64,000 nucleotides of DNA from Marsupella aquatica. Its lineage: Eukaryota > Marchantiophyta. The DNA lies in the NCBI GenBank assembly GCA_973895155.1, contig OZ316893.1, forward strand, positions 22,010,001 to 22,074,000, given 5' to 3'. The position numbers and the translations under genes were made by a program. Of this stretch, positions 11,429 through 22,259 are shown piece by piece. The notes beneath the pieces were generated by a model that was not told the DNA's origin, ran no database searches, and was given only the letters and a program-made list of their open reading frames with translations. Positions within the stretch are counted from its first letter, which is position 1; every line of letters begins with the position of its first letter.

Positions 11429-11437
11429 TATATAAGG
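11429..11437 (+). promoter_or_regulatory. TATA box of F-box copy 3
   Basis: TATATAAGG lies about 290 bp before the start codon at 11,723, in the same context as copy 2. A transcription start about 30 bp downstream would give a 5' UTR of roughly 260 nt. Confidence 0.6.
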
Positions 11438-11722
11438 GGCTTCTGCTAGCTGAAAGTGCTCATTCGATCATCAGTAGCAGTGCTCCGTGTAGACGAGTTA
11501 CCCACCTGGCGCAAGCAACATCCCTTGCTGTCCTTTAGCCCTGAATTGGTGATAGTTTATGCCTAGAGTCCTCACAAGTTGAAGCGAGTTAATCATCAAC
11601 TCCTCGGGCTTCTAGCTAATGCAATCTCGGTATAGCTAGTTGTAATCTGGATTTCTGAGTATTTTTCTGGTGCCAAAGCAAGCAGTGGTCGGGCGGGGCA
11701 GTGGGAAGGCTGTACGTAATCA

Positions 11723-12967
11723 ATGGCAAGGAGGTTGCGATTGACGCCACCAATGAGCTACGAGGACCTGGAGGAAGAACTGCTACCAGGCATCCCAAAT
11801 GACATCACCCTCCACGAGATTACACCAAAGCTGTCTTTTTCTGAAATTTCGGAACTCTCTTTGACAAGCAGTATTTGGAAGAAGGCTATTCGAGGTCATC
11901 TTGTCGAGGATGCGAGAGTTCGTAGTAACTCTGAAAAGGGTTTTGCTGTTTTTCTGCGGACATTTAATGGGCATGCAAACGGTGTTGCTGACAATAGGAC
12001 CACAATTTGGCTATACTCCATGACACATAGAACTTGGTTCGAGCTTCCTCCAATCCCTGGCATTCGGAAAGGCTTTCCACATCGTTGCCAAGTTGTCTCA
12101 GTGGATTGCAAGATATATGTTGTGGGAGGAGCACTCTCTAACAAATTGCACGAGGTTCGAGAGATGAGCCGATCACATGGGAGGAGGAACGTATACATGA
12201 TGGATTTGGTAGGACCAAAGAAATGGAAGGAATGTGCACAAATGGGAGAAGCAAGACAAGATTTTGGTGCTGGTGTCATGAATGGGAAGATTTATGTTTT
12301 TGGGGGTGTGTCCAATTGTAAACTTATATGCGGAGCAGAAGTTTATGACCCTAAAGCTGATTGCTGGTCTCCCATAAAGCCCATGGTATCCACATTCCAT
12401 GCTTTTCACCAGGTTGTGACAGTTGGGGAGGAGATTTTTGTCCAGGGCTCGATCATTCGTGACTCCACTGATAGAGAAATTGATGATCCAAACGAGATTA
12501 ATAATATCCTTGAGAATCCCCTCAAGTCTGTGAAGATCTATCACCCTGGCAAGGATGAGTGGAGGTTGATGGAGCCTTTGGGGATTGACGTTCGTGTGGG
12601 AGGCGATTTTGGAGCATCCTTCGCTGTCCAAGGAAATTTCTATCATATGACTCCTATTGGCGTTTATATGTATAATACAGAAAATCAGTAATGGTCACTT
12701 GTTCAATCATGTTCCTTTACTAATAATCAAGGACGGCTGCAACATGGGCACAATGTTAGGAGCGTCCTTTCTGTGGAAAAGGAGCTTTTAGCAATAGTAA
12801 GAATAGATTATAGTTTCTTGAATTCTGAAGAACACCTGCTACATACAAAAGGGTTTGGTCAGAACAACAAACAGATCAACAGGGAGATGATAGTAGAATG
12901 GCCTCCTCTAAGTCATAAGGCAGTGCCTGGACACAGTGTAGCCTATCAGTTGCTCTGTTCAATTTAA
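11723..12967 (+). pseudogene. F-box/kelch gene copy 3, full length with one nonsense codon
   Basis: This is the most complete copy and has no introns. Residues about 19-60 form an F-box (ELLPGIPNDITLHEI ... SLTSSIWKKAI), the part that binds SKP1 in SCF ubiquitin ligases. Kelch blades follow at about 105-136 (KIYVVGG), 168-195 (KIYVFGG), 215-242 and 280-305. The ATG at 11,723 is the first in frame after the TATA box at 11,429. At 12,689-12,691 a TAA replaces the TCA found in copies 1, 2 and 4. This stops the protein at 322 residues, although the frame stays open to 12,967 (414 residues). The 322-residue form keeps the F-box and most kelch blades, so a shortened active protein cannot be excluded. 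Confidence 0.9.
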
Positions 12968-13440
12968 GTTTGAGCAATGCATGGCGGAATATATCATTGC
13001 CTCACCAATTGATATATTTTGGCATTCCTCATTTCCCAATAATTGGAACACTTTTATTTGATCTTCCGAGACATCTCTTTTCTTCCAGTGGCAAGGATCA
13101 ATCGATCATATGGAAATATCTTTTGTTTGTTTGTAGAATGGATGAAAATTAAACACTAGTACCTCGGGTGCCTAGCTAGGATTCAAATTGTTTCTCAACA
13201 GCACGCATATATAGGTGCGTCTATCACTATCTAATCGGAGGCCAACCCGGTGGAAACAGTAAATCTGCAGACTAAGATGCTAATTGAAATGTCGAAAACA
13301 ACACCCGCCAGTGCCTTAGTAACGCCTTTTGCCGGCATGTTTACGTTTTTTGGGAAGTTATTTGATGGGGACATGTCCGGCCATTTCGCACCTATATACT
13401 CGAGGACAGATGAACATTACATTTAACTACATGTAAGCTA

Positions 13441-13861
13441 TATATGTATCTGAACATTTGGGGATTGTCTTTCTCACGTTCCAAGAATTCCCGTTCGATG
13501 AGTGGGTTAATAATCCCTTGAATTGATCAACTTTGGTTTAGGCTGTATGACACAGAGCACACTACGCGTTAGTCAAACCTTTTCACTTCGATTAATTGGC
13601 ATAGCGCGCACAGTAGCGGAACTTCTTTTCATGGAAACTCAGGTTCAACTACAACGACCTGAAAGCAAAAATCCACCAGATTCTTACAGGAACTAGAGCA
13701 CGCTGAAATAGTACCTTGAATATAGCTGTTGGTAAGACAAAACCTTGAGACTTTTCAATATTCTGACAATGGATGCATCAACAGCAAACCGTCTTCTGAC
13801 TGTGTCGATATATAGCTTTAACAACTTTGTTCTTCTCATCCATGGGATCGAGGAAGAGGGA
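13441..13861 (-). pseudogene. Cullin C-terminal exons including the neddylation region
   Basis: Minus-strand exon pieces encode the cullin C terminus. At about 13,826-13,852 is MDEKNKVVK. Then, after a frameshift at a TA run, 13,725-13,822 reads DTVRRRFAVDASIVRILK and SLKVLSYQQL. CUL1 proteins have DRRYAIDAAIVRIMKS at this place, whose last lysine is the NEDD8 attachment site; the lysine is kept here (IVRILK). At 13,441-13,500 is the terminal exon, IEREFLEREKDNPQMFRYI, against [21 protein letters not shown] in CUL1. The final LA is lost. These exons are inverted relative to the cullin exons at 15,362-18,068, which lack a C terminus. Confidence 0.85.
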
Positions 13862-13987
13862 TCTGTCACACATGCCCCATAAGTCAACTCCATTGATGCA
13901 GACCTTCCAGTACAAAAGCCAGCAGTCCATGCACTCGATCAATTGTTTTATATAATGGCACGTACGTCCAAAAGTAAAGTTAACTAA

Positions 13988-14425
13988 TTAAATAGCATAT
14001 ACAACAAACGGGTTTATTAAATGCAGATCGGCTTCGATCTGTAATATTGCATATGCACTTTTGTCAATCGGCCACATTTTGTCAGCTTCTGTAAATCTGA
14101 TCAAAGACATCTGATTAATCGAATAGATCTTTACCTTCACCGTCCAATTTGGACCACTGATAGACACACAAGTGTATTTAGTGAGCGGGATGTCGACGTG
14201 TTTTTTGCCGATTGTGCTTTCCAGCTGTAGAGTGAGTGCCGCGGGGTACGCCTCCTCTGTTTGAATTATTTTGTCATCATGCGCGCCACCCTGTATTCTG
14301 AACGGGTTTGCAGCGCATCGGGTTGTATAATGCTCAACTCTGAGCAGTGAATCAAGCAAGCAGAAATCATTATGCATTCTGTTTGAATCTATTCGTGTGT
14401 ACACGCCAGCTATCTCTTTGTTCAC
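13988..14425 (-). CDS. Unrecognised ORF, 145 residues
   Basis: An open minus-strand frame upstream of the cullin C-terminal exons contains protein-like stretches (AALTLQLESTIGKKHVDIP, CVSISGPNWTVKVKIYSI). I know no family that fits. It does not align with CUL1, so it is not simply more of the cullin. The ATG end overlaps a 47-bp tandem repeat. It may be a captured exon or a chance ORF. Confidence 0.25.
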   Translation of the reverse strand: MNKEIAGVYTRIDSNRMHNDFCLLDSLLRVEHYTTRCAANPFRIQGGAHDDKIIQTEEAYPAALTLQLESTIGKKHVDIPLTKYTCVSISGPNWTVKVKIYSINQMSLIRFTEADKMWPIDKSAYAILQIEADLHLINPFVVYAI

Positions 14426-14541
14426 ATCTCGTGCTCATTTGTGCTACACACGCCAGTTATCTCTTTGTTCACATCTCGTGCTCATTTGTGCTACACACGC
14501 CAGCTATCTCTTTGTTCACATCTCGTGCTCATTTGTGCTTT
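14401..14541 (+). repeat. 47-bp tandem repeat, three units
   Basis: Three near-identical units begin at 14,401, 14,448 and 14,495. Each starts acacgccag and ends tttgtgctac; only the last unit ends differently (tttgtgcttt). They differ at one other base. Confidence 0.9.
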
Positions 14542-14559
14542 AGCTCGCATCATTGACAA

Positions 14560-15190
14560 CTTTGCAGCATTATACAAGCTAGTGTGGCTCATCAGTGATA
14601 GCGGGAGTGGTAGGTGCTCGTTGATTTCCACGTACGTACAGGCTGTAGAATGTCTCATGCAAAAGAGAGAGCCAAAGGGCAGAGAATTACCTGCATATAA
14701 TGCCACTAGTGTACCAAAGCTGTTGGAGGTTTGATAATTCTCCTATTTCCTCCTAGGGTTCATCTGTACGTACCTAGGCTAGGGAAGGAACCAGTTTTTG
14801 TGATGCTGTAGCAGGTATCTGCGTGCAGGGAATGGTCATACTGACTGTACGTAGATAGGAAGGATTTAAATGCGAGTTACGCTTATGGAACTAATGTAAG
14901 CGCGATTCTTTGCTGCCAACAATTCTTGCTCTTCTTACCCAATCATTTGTTACTTTCTTCACGTGATACAGACAGTTCAACATGATTGTTTGATATGCAA
15001 ATCAGCACTTAAGTAAGGAGCAGTCAGTTTTCCGAGTCCTGTTGAGGGATCAAAAGGTTTTTATCTTAATTAGTTCAATTCTGTCGATATCTGTTCATAG
15101 TGTTCATAGTCTGCATGTCTCACGTATATATATATAATATATATATATAGGAAGATAGAATATTGTTAGCATCATGCATGGAAAAGTTGC
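14560..15190. other. Spacer with a TA-rich microsatellite
   Basis: No gene recognised. A TA run (about 15,125-15,149) is the only feature. From about 15,195 the sequence resembles the reverse complement of the cullin flank of copy 2. Confidence 0.5.
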
Positions 15191-15361
15191 TTAATACTTG
15201 AACACCTATCACCACTCGAACACAAAGACGGAACCGGTCTTTTATTGGTGTACTATAATAGATTTCCAAGCTGCTGTCTCAGCTATTTTTCCTAAATCTT
15301 CGATCTGCTGGTTCTTAGTCATGCAGCTAGTGAGATACGTACTTGGTTCATCATCCCGCAG

Positions 15362-18068
15362 GTATCAGACCTCTCCAGGATGTACACACTCTTTTGCAGG
15401 CTTCCGAACGGGTTGGAGTCTGTGGCAACCCTATTTCGACAGGTTTGTGCTAGGGAGGTTTAGCTAGCTACCAGATTTTATTGCAAAATATATCATTTTC
15501 ATAAACAAATTAAAAATTGATCCTGATACACCTAGCTAATTACTTAATGTGCTGTTTCAGGGAAGTACTCAGCTAATATATTGAATCCACATGATGACAT
15601 CATAAGCTAGGTATTTGAATGGCATCAATCTCATGCATGTTTTACATCTTTCATTGCTTTGCAGCAAGTCATTGACGAAGGGGAATCTCTGATCAAGCAA
15701 GCAGAATATGCAGCTATAAATAAGAAGGTGCTGGTTAAGAAAACAATCCCTGGACCCTATGCATATACTAGTTATATGAACGAGAAGTGAATATAGAGAT
15801 GTGGCTCGTATGGCGATTAATTAGTCATATTTTCTAAGTACAGGGGCTGAATGAAGGTCTCACCGGTTCCATACAGTTTCGTGCTGAGCCTTAATTAGAC
15901 AGATGTGTAGACTAGCAGTTGGTATCTCTTGTAATATTTGTCAAAGAGACTATATATCTCGGCATATATCTCTCAAACGTCACTTTCCTATAACTTGAGG
16001 CCGGGATGGACTGAGCTTTAATGTCCAATTTCATTTCCAGACTGAAACGAAGGACAATCCGGAGCCCGATCCGGAGCTGCATAGACCAGGTATATATCGC
16101 TGCTCTCGACTAGCTAGCTTAGTCCCATTCAAGATGTCTATTTCGTTAATTTCATTACAAGCTGAGTTTTCTTTGTATGTTAAGTCTTGCCATTCCACAT
16201 CCACTTTATATAAACTAATTGGTCGAGTTGATGGATTGCTTACTGTTTTGGTTCATTTGTAGTAGGTTTAATTTGGGTTTGATCATCTTTTTATTAGAAG
16301 GTGGTTTCTTCATTTGATAAACCATTGATGATTGTCTCTACCCCAGTATCCCCAAAGTTCACACTCCTATATATTTGATACCACTCAATAAGCTCTGGAT
16401 TTCAAATAGTCACTCTTTTGGTATAAATTATCGTATCAGCTAAATTTGAGCCCTGCCCTCTGAGTTGGATGCAAGCAGGTGTGGAAGTTTATATATATAG
16501 ACCTTCATGACAAGTACCTCCAGTGGCTTAAGTAAGGGATGCTTTGCGAACGACCCTCTTTTCTTCAAGGTTTGAAAACCTCGTAATATCTTTGCATTTT
16601 GGTTCGTGTCAGTAGTCAGTCCGAAAGATTTCAGATAGTTTTGTGCAGTGATTCCAAGCTGGGATTCAATAAAGTAGGTGAAATCAACATCCATGGTTAG
16701 AAATCCTAGAGCACCCATTAATAGTCACTTTGTTACAGGCTTTCAAGGAGGAAATGGAGTCCTTCTGCAACAAAAGAGGAGGGACCACCACTGCAGAATT
16801 GCCATATTTTGCGATAATCTCCTTAACAAGGAAGACAGTCGGAACTTGGGTGACGGAGAGAAAATCGACGGACGCTCTTGAGAAGGTGCCTGCAATTACT
16901 AACGAACATTTCCATACATATAGACTACATTGTTCACAATTTCTATTGTGTAGTGCTTTTGATGAAAATTTGGGATAGAGCACTTCATTAGTTAGTAATC
17001 AAGTTTTTTCTTGAACGTAAATTGATCAAGGCAGAAAACATTTCAACTAGCTTGTGGTTGCCAGCGCCGGGCTCTTCTCGATTGGAAACTATTTAGATGT
17101 GATTCTTGACCGGGTAGAACCATCTATATTCTCTAGCTTCTGAATAGGATCTCCCCACCAAATTTCTATTGACACGTACATTGTTGCTGTTCCGTCCAGG
17201 CTATCACGATCCTTTCCTATGTGGGTGACAAAGACCTCTTTGCGGAGTTTGATCAGTGAGTTTGGTTTGGTAAATTTACATGATATAGTTAGGTGCAATG
17301 TTTTGTAACTATTTTCATATGTGATGTTCTTTCAGCCACCGTGAATTTCTTGCTTTGGTGTAAAGCTATCCCATTTGGCAGGATCGAGTTCGAGATTTTA
17401 TTGGAATCATTCATAACCTGGGAGATGGCCAGGTATTTTTCAATTTACGCTCTTCCTTTTTCCTGCTCTCTTGTCCCCAGGAACAAGCTTGCTCGAAGGC
17501 TTCTCCTTAATAATAAATGCGATGATGATCACGAGAAAATCATGCTACCAAAGCTAAAACAGCTGGCTGGAAGGCAATATACATACAAATCAGCAGGCAT
17601 GGTATGTTTCTTCTACTTGTTCTCATGTTCCTCAAGTAATTATAGTTTAATACGCTATCAGTGAAATAACTGCTGGACGGATATGTGGTGCATGTCCAGG
17701 TAAACCTCACAATAGCAAGGGAAACTCAAATTGCATTTGAGGATTACCTACGAGACAATAGAGCATCCAACCCAGGAATCAAACTATATGTCAGAGTGTT
17801 AAACACTGCATCCTGGCCCAAGTACAGACATCCAGATCTAAAATTGCCTGCGGAAATGGTACGTGAGATATTGATTGGCGACACTTTGTGCTTAATTATC
17901 TGAATCGTCTGTTGAGAAAAAAGTAAGCCAGTTATAAATAGATATACGTGATGTAATTAATAAAATTTATGTTCCAGGTCAGATGGATGGAGGTTTTCAC
18001 AGATTTCTATCAAACAAAGAGACCAAAACAGAGATTGAGCTGGATGTCTTCTTTCGGAACATGTACCT
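15362..18068 (+). pseudogene. CUL1-like cullin, middle exons with preserved splice sites
   Basis: Cullin 1 is the scaffold of SCF ubiquitin ligases. Exons by homology: 15,362-15,442 (VSDLSRMYTLF ... SVATLFRQ); 15,665-15,727 (QVIDEGESLIKQAEYAAINK); 16,041-16,089; 16,739-16,885 (AFKEEMESFCNK ... FCDNLLNKE ... ALEKV, with two frame changes); 17,200-17,255 (ILSYVGDKDLFAEF); 17,481-17,601 (NKLARRLLLN ... DDDHEKIM); 17,700-17,858 (LTIARETQIAFEDYL ... NPGIKL); 17,978-about 18,062 (MEVFTDFYQTK). These parallel CUL1 DDLSRMY, VTAEGNALVQQAED, FCNK, SDKDLFAEFYRKKLARRLL, TLARENQNSFEDYL and CVEVFKGFYETK. Most introns keep GT...AG and phases agree from 17,200 on. The N terminus, the VRKVIELHDKY region and everything after SFGT are missing, so it is a pseudogene. 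Confidence 0.9.
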
Positions 18069-18220
18069 TTAACTACTTTTTAACGTTTTAGGACGTGTTG
18101 AATCGTTTGAACAGTAATGATGAGACATCTTGCAAGGAGATTATTTTTCAATTTACCATTTCCCTCTAGTTTCAAGTTTTTCAAGACGTTGAACTTCCTG
18201 TCAATTTTCTCCAATTGCAG

Positions 18221-18480
18221 CCCTATTTCGACAGGTTTGTGTTAGGCAGGTTTATCTAGCCACCATACTTTATTGCAAACTAGCTTATTAGCTTTCAATA
18301 AACAAATATATTAAAGGTTCCTGCCACACCTCGTCACTTATGTGAAGTGCTGTTCCAGGGATAGCATTCGGTTAATATTTGAATCCACACGATGACATGA
18401 TGAGGTTGTTTTGAATAGCGTCGATCTTTTATTTTACATCTTCAACTGCTTTGCAGCAAGTCATTGACAAAGGCGATCAA
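18221..18480 (+). pseudogene. Second cullin fragment next to F-box copy 4
   Basis: An exon end with donor (ccctatttcgacag, 18,221-18,234) and the start of the QVID exon (18,457-18,480, with a stop soon after) repeat part of the cullin copy just upstream. They run into the inverted F-box copy 4. They mark where the tail-to-tail duplication unit begins again. Confidence 0.75.
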
Positions 18481-18499
18481 GCATGAGGCCGGCGCATGT

Positions 18500-19425
18500 C
18501 CCCCTCAAATAACTTCCCAAAAAAAGTAAACATGCCGCAGATCGAAGGCGTCACTAAGGCACTGGCGGGTGTTGTTTCCTCAATCAGCATCTTAGTCTGC
18601 AGATTTCCTCTTTCCATCGGGCCGGCCTCCCATTAGTGATCGACGCACCTATTCGTGCTGTTGAGAAACAATTTGAATCCTAGCTAGGCACCCGAGGTGC
18701 TAATGTTCTTCCTCCATTCTACAAACAAACAAAAAATATTTCCATATGATCGATTGATCCTTGACACTGGAAGAAAAGAGATTTCTTGGAAGATCAAATA
18801 AAAGTGTTCAAATTATTGGGAAATGATGCATGCCAAAATTTATTAATTGGTGCAGCAATGATGTATGCCGCCATATATGCATTGCTCAAACTTAAATTGA
18901 ACAGAGCAACTGATAGGCTACACTGTGTCCAGGCACTGCCTTGGGACTTAGAGGAGGTCATTCTACTATCATCTCCCAGTTGATATGTTTGTTCTTCTGA
19001 CCAAACCCTTTTGTATGTAGGAGGTATTCTTCAGAATTCAAGAAACTATAATCTGTTCTTACTATTGCTAAAAGCTCCTTTGTCACAGAAAGTGCGCTTC
19101 TAACATTGTACCCATATTGCAACCGTCCTTGATTATTAGTAAAGGAACATGATTGAACAAGTGACCACGACTGATTTTCTGTATTATACATATAAACGCC
19201 AATAGGACTCATGTGATAGAAATTTCCTTGGACAGCAAAGGATGCTCGAAAATCTCCTCCCACACGAACGTCAATCCCCAAAGGCTCCATCAACCTCCAC
19301 TCATCCTTGCCAGGGTGATAGATCTTCACAGACTTAAGCGGATTCTCAAGGATATTATTAATCTGGTTTCGATTATCAATTTCTCTATCACTGGAGTCAC
19401 GAATGATCAAGCCCTGATGGAGCAA
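18500..19425 (-). pseudogene. F-box/kelch gene copy 4, inverted, 5' truncated
   Basis: The minus-strand frame from about 19,425 (LIIRDSSDREIDNRNQ) carries the last kelch blades found in copies 1-3. The F-box and first blades are absent. A TGA at 18,958-18,960 replaces the TGG of EWPPLS, truncating the C terminus; the old 3' part and flank continue to about 18,500. Many substitutions (for example Q-to-K and H-to-Y changes) show it is the most diverged copy. Its 3' end faces the cullin fragment at 18,221-18,480, the same tail-to-tail layout as the other copies. Confidence 0.88.
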
Positions 19426-19633
19426 ACTGGTACCTTAGAATAAACAAATGAGTTAAATGTGAAAAATGGATAAGTCCCAAATTTCACTGCTAACAGCAAT
19501 TTTTTTTCATGAAATTAGGGAGTAGAATGACACCTTAAATAGAGGAAAGAAGTGAGTGGAATGTGGTCTAAGGCAGCAGTTTTGGACACTTCCCCCTTAT
19601 GTATGGGCAGTTGTGGTTTAATGTAAGGAATAA

Positions 19634-21616
19634 ATGCAGAGTCTCACAACTTATTGTAAGTAGCTATCACAGCCATCTGAAACTAAGCCCCAATTAACCC
19701 TTATCTGGTAATATTCCTAAAATTACAGCTAGATCAGCAACTGTCTACCCAAGATTACAATCTTGAAAACCCTGTAACAAGCATGGTATATAGTAGGCTA
19801 CTATATATATAATTGCCTTTCATAGAGAGATCCTTAACCAAAAACCCAGGCCAAGAAAGTCTGATAACTTTTATTAGAGTGATTGGGTACGTTGGACCTG
19901 GCTTTTTGTGGTTTGGTTTGCTGGGTCCAATCAACACCCCTCTTACACTAACCAAACCCAGTAGGGCTTAGAGATGCTCTAAATTATTATGGGATGGAAA
20001 TCTCATCTGAGTTTATGACTCAAACAAAACTAGAAAAAGTAGCAAGGATGAACCAAGGTGTTTCCTACAACTGACAATTACTTGGATGGGCTCTTCCCAC
20101 AAATCACTGCAAAATAACAAAAAGCACCTATTCTGTTCAAAGCTTGGTAGACACGCCAGTTACCTTGTGAGCTTGTTTCAGAGGGCTAGCTTATGTTCTG
20201 GATATATCTTCCAGGGTTTTTTGTTTCTACCGCCTGGCCATCGTTAGACTCCATGTGACTGTCTTACTGGCCAATGTAGGTTTTTGGTGTTTGTTGCTGG
20301 TGTACCCTTAACCTGTGCAGTTGACAGAGCCTGTAGGTCTTTGGACTAAGTTTCCCCTTTGCAAAGGTTTCATGTTTCTCGTTTTGGCCTTCTGGGCAGT
20401 TTGGACCCCTTTTCCTTGTTTTATAAAATCCTGGGGTGTTAATTTACTGTATAGTTTGGAATGCCATATGTGATCCTAGCTTAATCTCAATACTCATATT
20501 TTATAAAGATAACCTTCTAGGAATATATATTTTGTTTATCACAATTGTCACTATTTTCAGTTTAATTTTGATTCAGAAAATTAACCCAATTCACCTTAGT
20601 CATTCGCATCCAATGGCTGTCATTGCACTCAGTGTTGCAATTGTAAGTCGGGCCCAATCTCCCTCAAAGTGACTCTGATTGACCACCCTCTGCCTCAGTA
20701 TGTGTTGCAACATGTCCTGTGTGCATGGCTTCTGCTCGGGCCTCTGCTTCTGTCGCAGGGAAAGGCCATGCAGTGGGAGAGGTTATATATGCAGTCTGAA
20801 CAGATCAAGGTCACTCATGCCTGGGATCAACAGAGGCCGAGCAAGTGAAGCCAACCCACTCCTCGTCCCCTGGGTGGTCAAAGTCACATTGAGGGAGACC
20901 GGAGCCATACAATTGCAACACTGGGGGTGATGATTGTCATTGCATGAGAGGGAGCTAAACTGGCTTAATTTTCTTACCCCGCTGATGAAAAATGGACATT
21001 GTGATGAATAGAAAACAAACATGTGTCAAGTGGGGTGGCAAGGTACATATTATGTCACAGATGAATGACAATCTAATAAACCCCAGTTATAAGATTTAAG
21101 GGTTTACCTTGCCCAAGCCAGCTATCTTAATAAGTGCACAGCCATTCTGCTCAGGCTCAGACAGTAGACTTTTCCATAGAGTGGTCAATCTCGGGTGAGT
21201 TAACATTCAGATCCAGCTTCAGCGACTCACATTTAGAAGACAGGCTCAAACTGCAAGAAGAATTCCCAGAGGTGCTTCATCCTAAGTCACCAAGAATTCC
21301 AAACCAGACAGCTCCATGGCTGAGGGAGCTGCTTCATGTTGTTAGAGAGCTCCTTGTTAACTCATCCTCAGATTTGTAACTTAGCTGTGTGAGATGTGAT
21401 TTAGGGCTAATCATTTTGGGCTGTCACCAGCCTCCCCCCTCCCCACTCTAAAACTGGAGGTGTACGTTTCAAGAGTGGACCATTTTGTCCCTGTTTCTCA
21501 TAATTATGATCAAATTTGAGGGTCTTCTCTCACCCTAGCCATCTTACCATTTTGTACCCTTTCCTCTTTCTGCTTTGCTCTGCTCGATCTGGATTGACTT
21601 TGTTTTGATTCCCCCA
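19634..21616. repeat. Large dispersed repeat, copy B
   Basis: A direct, diverged copy of 7,996-10,371, lying next to F-box copy 4. It ends at the assembly gap, so its right end is unknown. As in copy A, no transposon protein is encoded. Confidence 0.8.
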
Positions 21617-21716
21617 NNNNNNNNNNNNNNNNNNNNNNNNNNNNNNNNNNNNNNNNNNNNNNNNNNNNNNNNNNNNNNNNNNNNNNNNNNNNNNNNNNNN
21701 NNNNNNNNNNNNNNNN
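21617..21716. other. Assembly gap (100 N)
   Basis: Exactly 100 unknown bases, the conventional length for a gap of unknown size. It lies between repeat B and a C-rich minisatellite, both hard to assemble. Confidence 0.99.
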
Positions 21717-21773
21717 ACGACAAATGACAACTTGTCCGTCCAAAAACGGCCTATTTGTCCAATATTCCCTTAT

Positions 21774-22215
21774 ATTCCCCGGCCGGGACCAAAAATTCCC
21801 GACCCACCCCCGGCCCGGTCCCGAACTCTCCCGACCCCTCCCGGCCCGGCTGCCTATTCCCGGCCCGGCCCGAACCCCCTCCCCTCCCGGCCCAACCCCC
21901 TTCCCCTTCCCGGGCCAACCTGGCTCTCCCCCCCCCTTCCCGGCCCGACCCCCCTCCCCTCCCGCCCACCCGGCTCTCCCCCCCCCCCCTTCCCCGACCC
22001 CCCCCCCCTCCCGGCCCAACCCGGCTCTCCCCCCCCCCCTTCCCGGCCCAACCCGGCTCTCCCCCCCCCCCTTCCCGGCCCGACCCCCCCCCCTCCCGGC
22101 CCAACCCGGCTCTCCCCCCCCCCCTTCCCGGCCCGACCCCCCCCCCCCTCCCGGCCCGACCCTTCTCCCGGCCCGGCTTCACATCCTCCCGGCCCGACCC
22201 TGTCACCCGGCCGGG
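21774..22215 (+). repeat. C-rich minisatellite, G-quadruplex-prone on the minus strand
   Basis: Degenerate units of the form cccggcccgacccc plus a C run and ctcccggc repeat over about 440 bp. C runs reach nine or more bases. The minus strand therefore carries many runs of three or more G, the pattern for G-quadruplexes. The block sits between two copies of cctatttgtcc (about 21,750 and 22,257). Long proline- or glycine-rich ORFs on both strands are by-products of the repeat. Base composition is unlike anything else in the window. Confidence 0.85.
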
Positions 22216-22259
22216 ATCGACTGGGATGACATATGTCATTTGTCATCCCAAATCGTCCT

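Larger units (their letters stand above)
11204..13400 (+). repeat. F-box/kelch duplication unit, copy 3
   Basis: Upstream region, TATA box, 5' UTR, coding region and 3' flank are homologous to copy 2 (5604-7490) and, for the 3' part, to copy 1 and the inverted copy 4. Homology with copy 2 stops at about 13,380, next to the gacatg-cggcc sequence. Copy 2 continues there with antisense middle cullin exons, and copy 3 with antisense C-terminal cullin exons. Confidence 0.8.

Noticed and set aside
16440-16718. 92-residue minus-strand ORF (SQLGITAQNYLKSFG)
   Set aside because: Considered as mTERF-like, but the match is weak and it lies in an intron of the cullin relic.
7996-21616. LTR retrotransposon with repeats A and B as LTRs
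   Set aside because: The interior holds cullin and F-box pieces only. No gag, protease, RT or integrase frame is present, and no primer-binding site could be pointed out.
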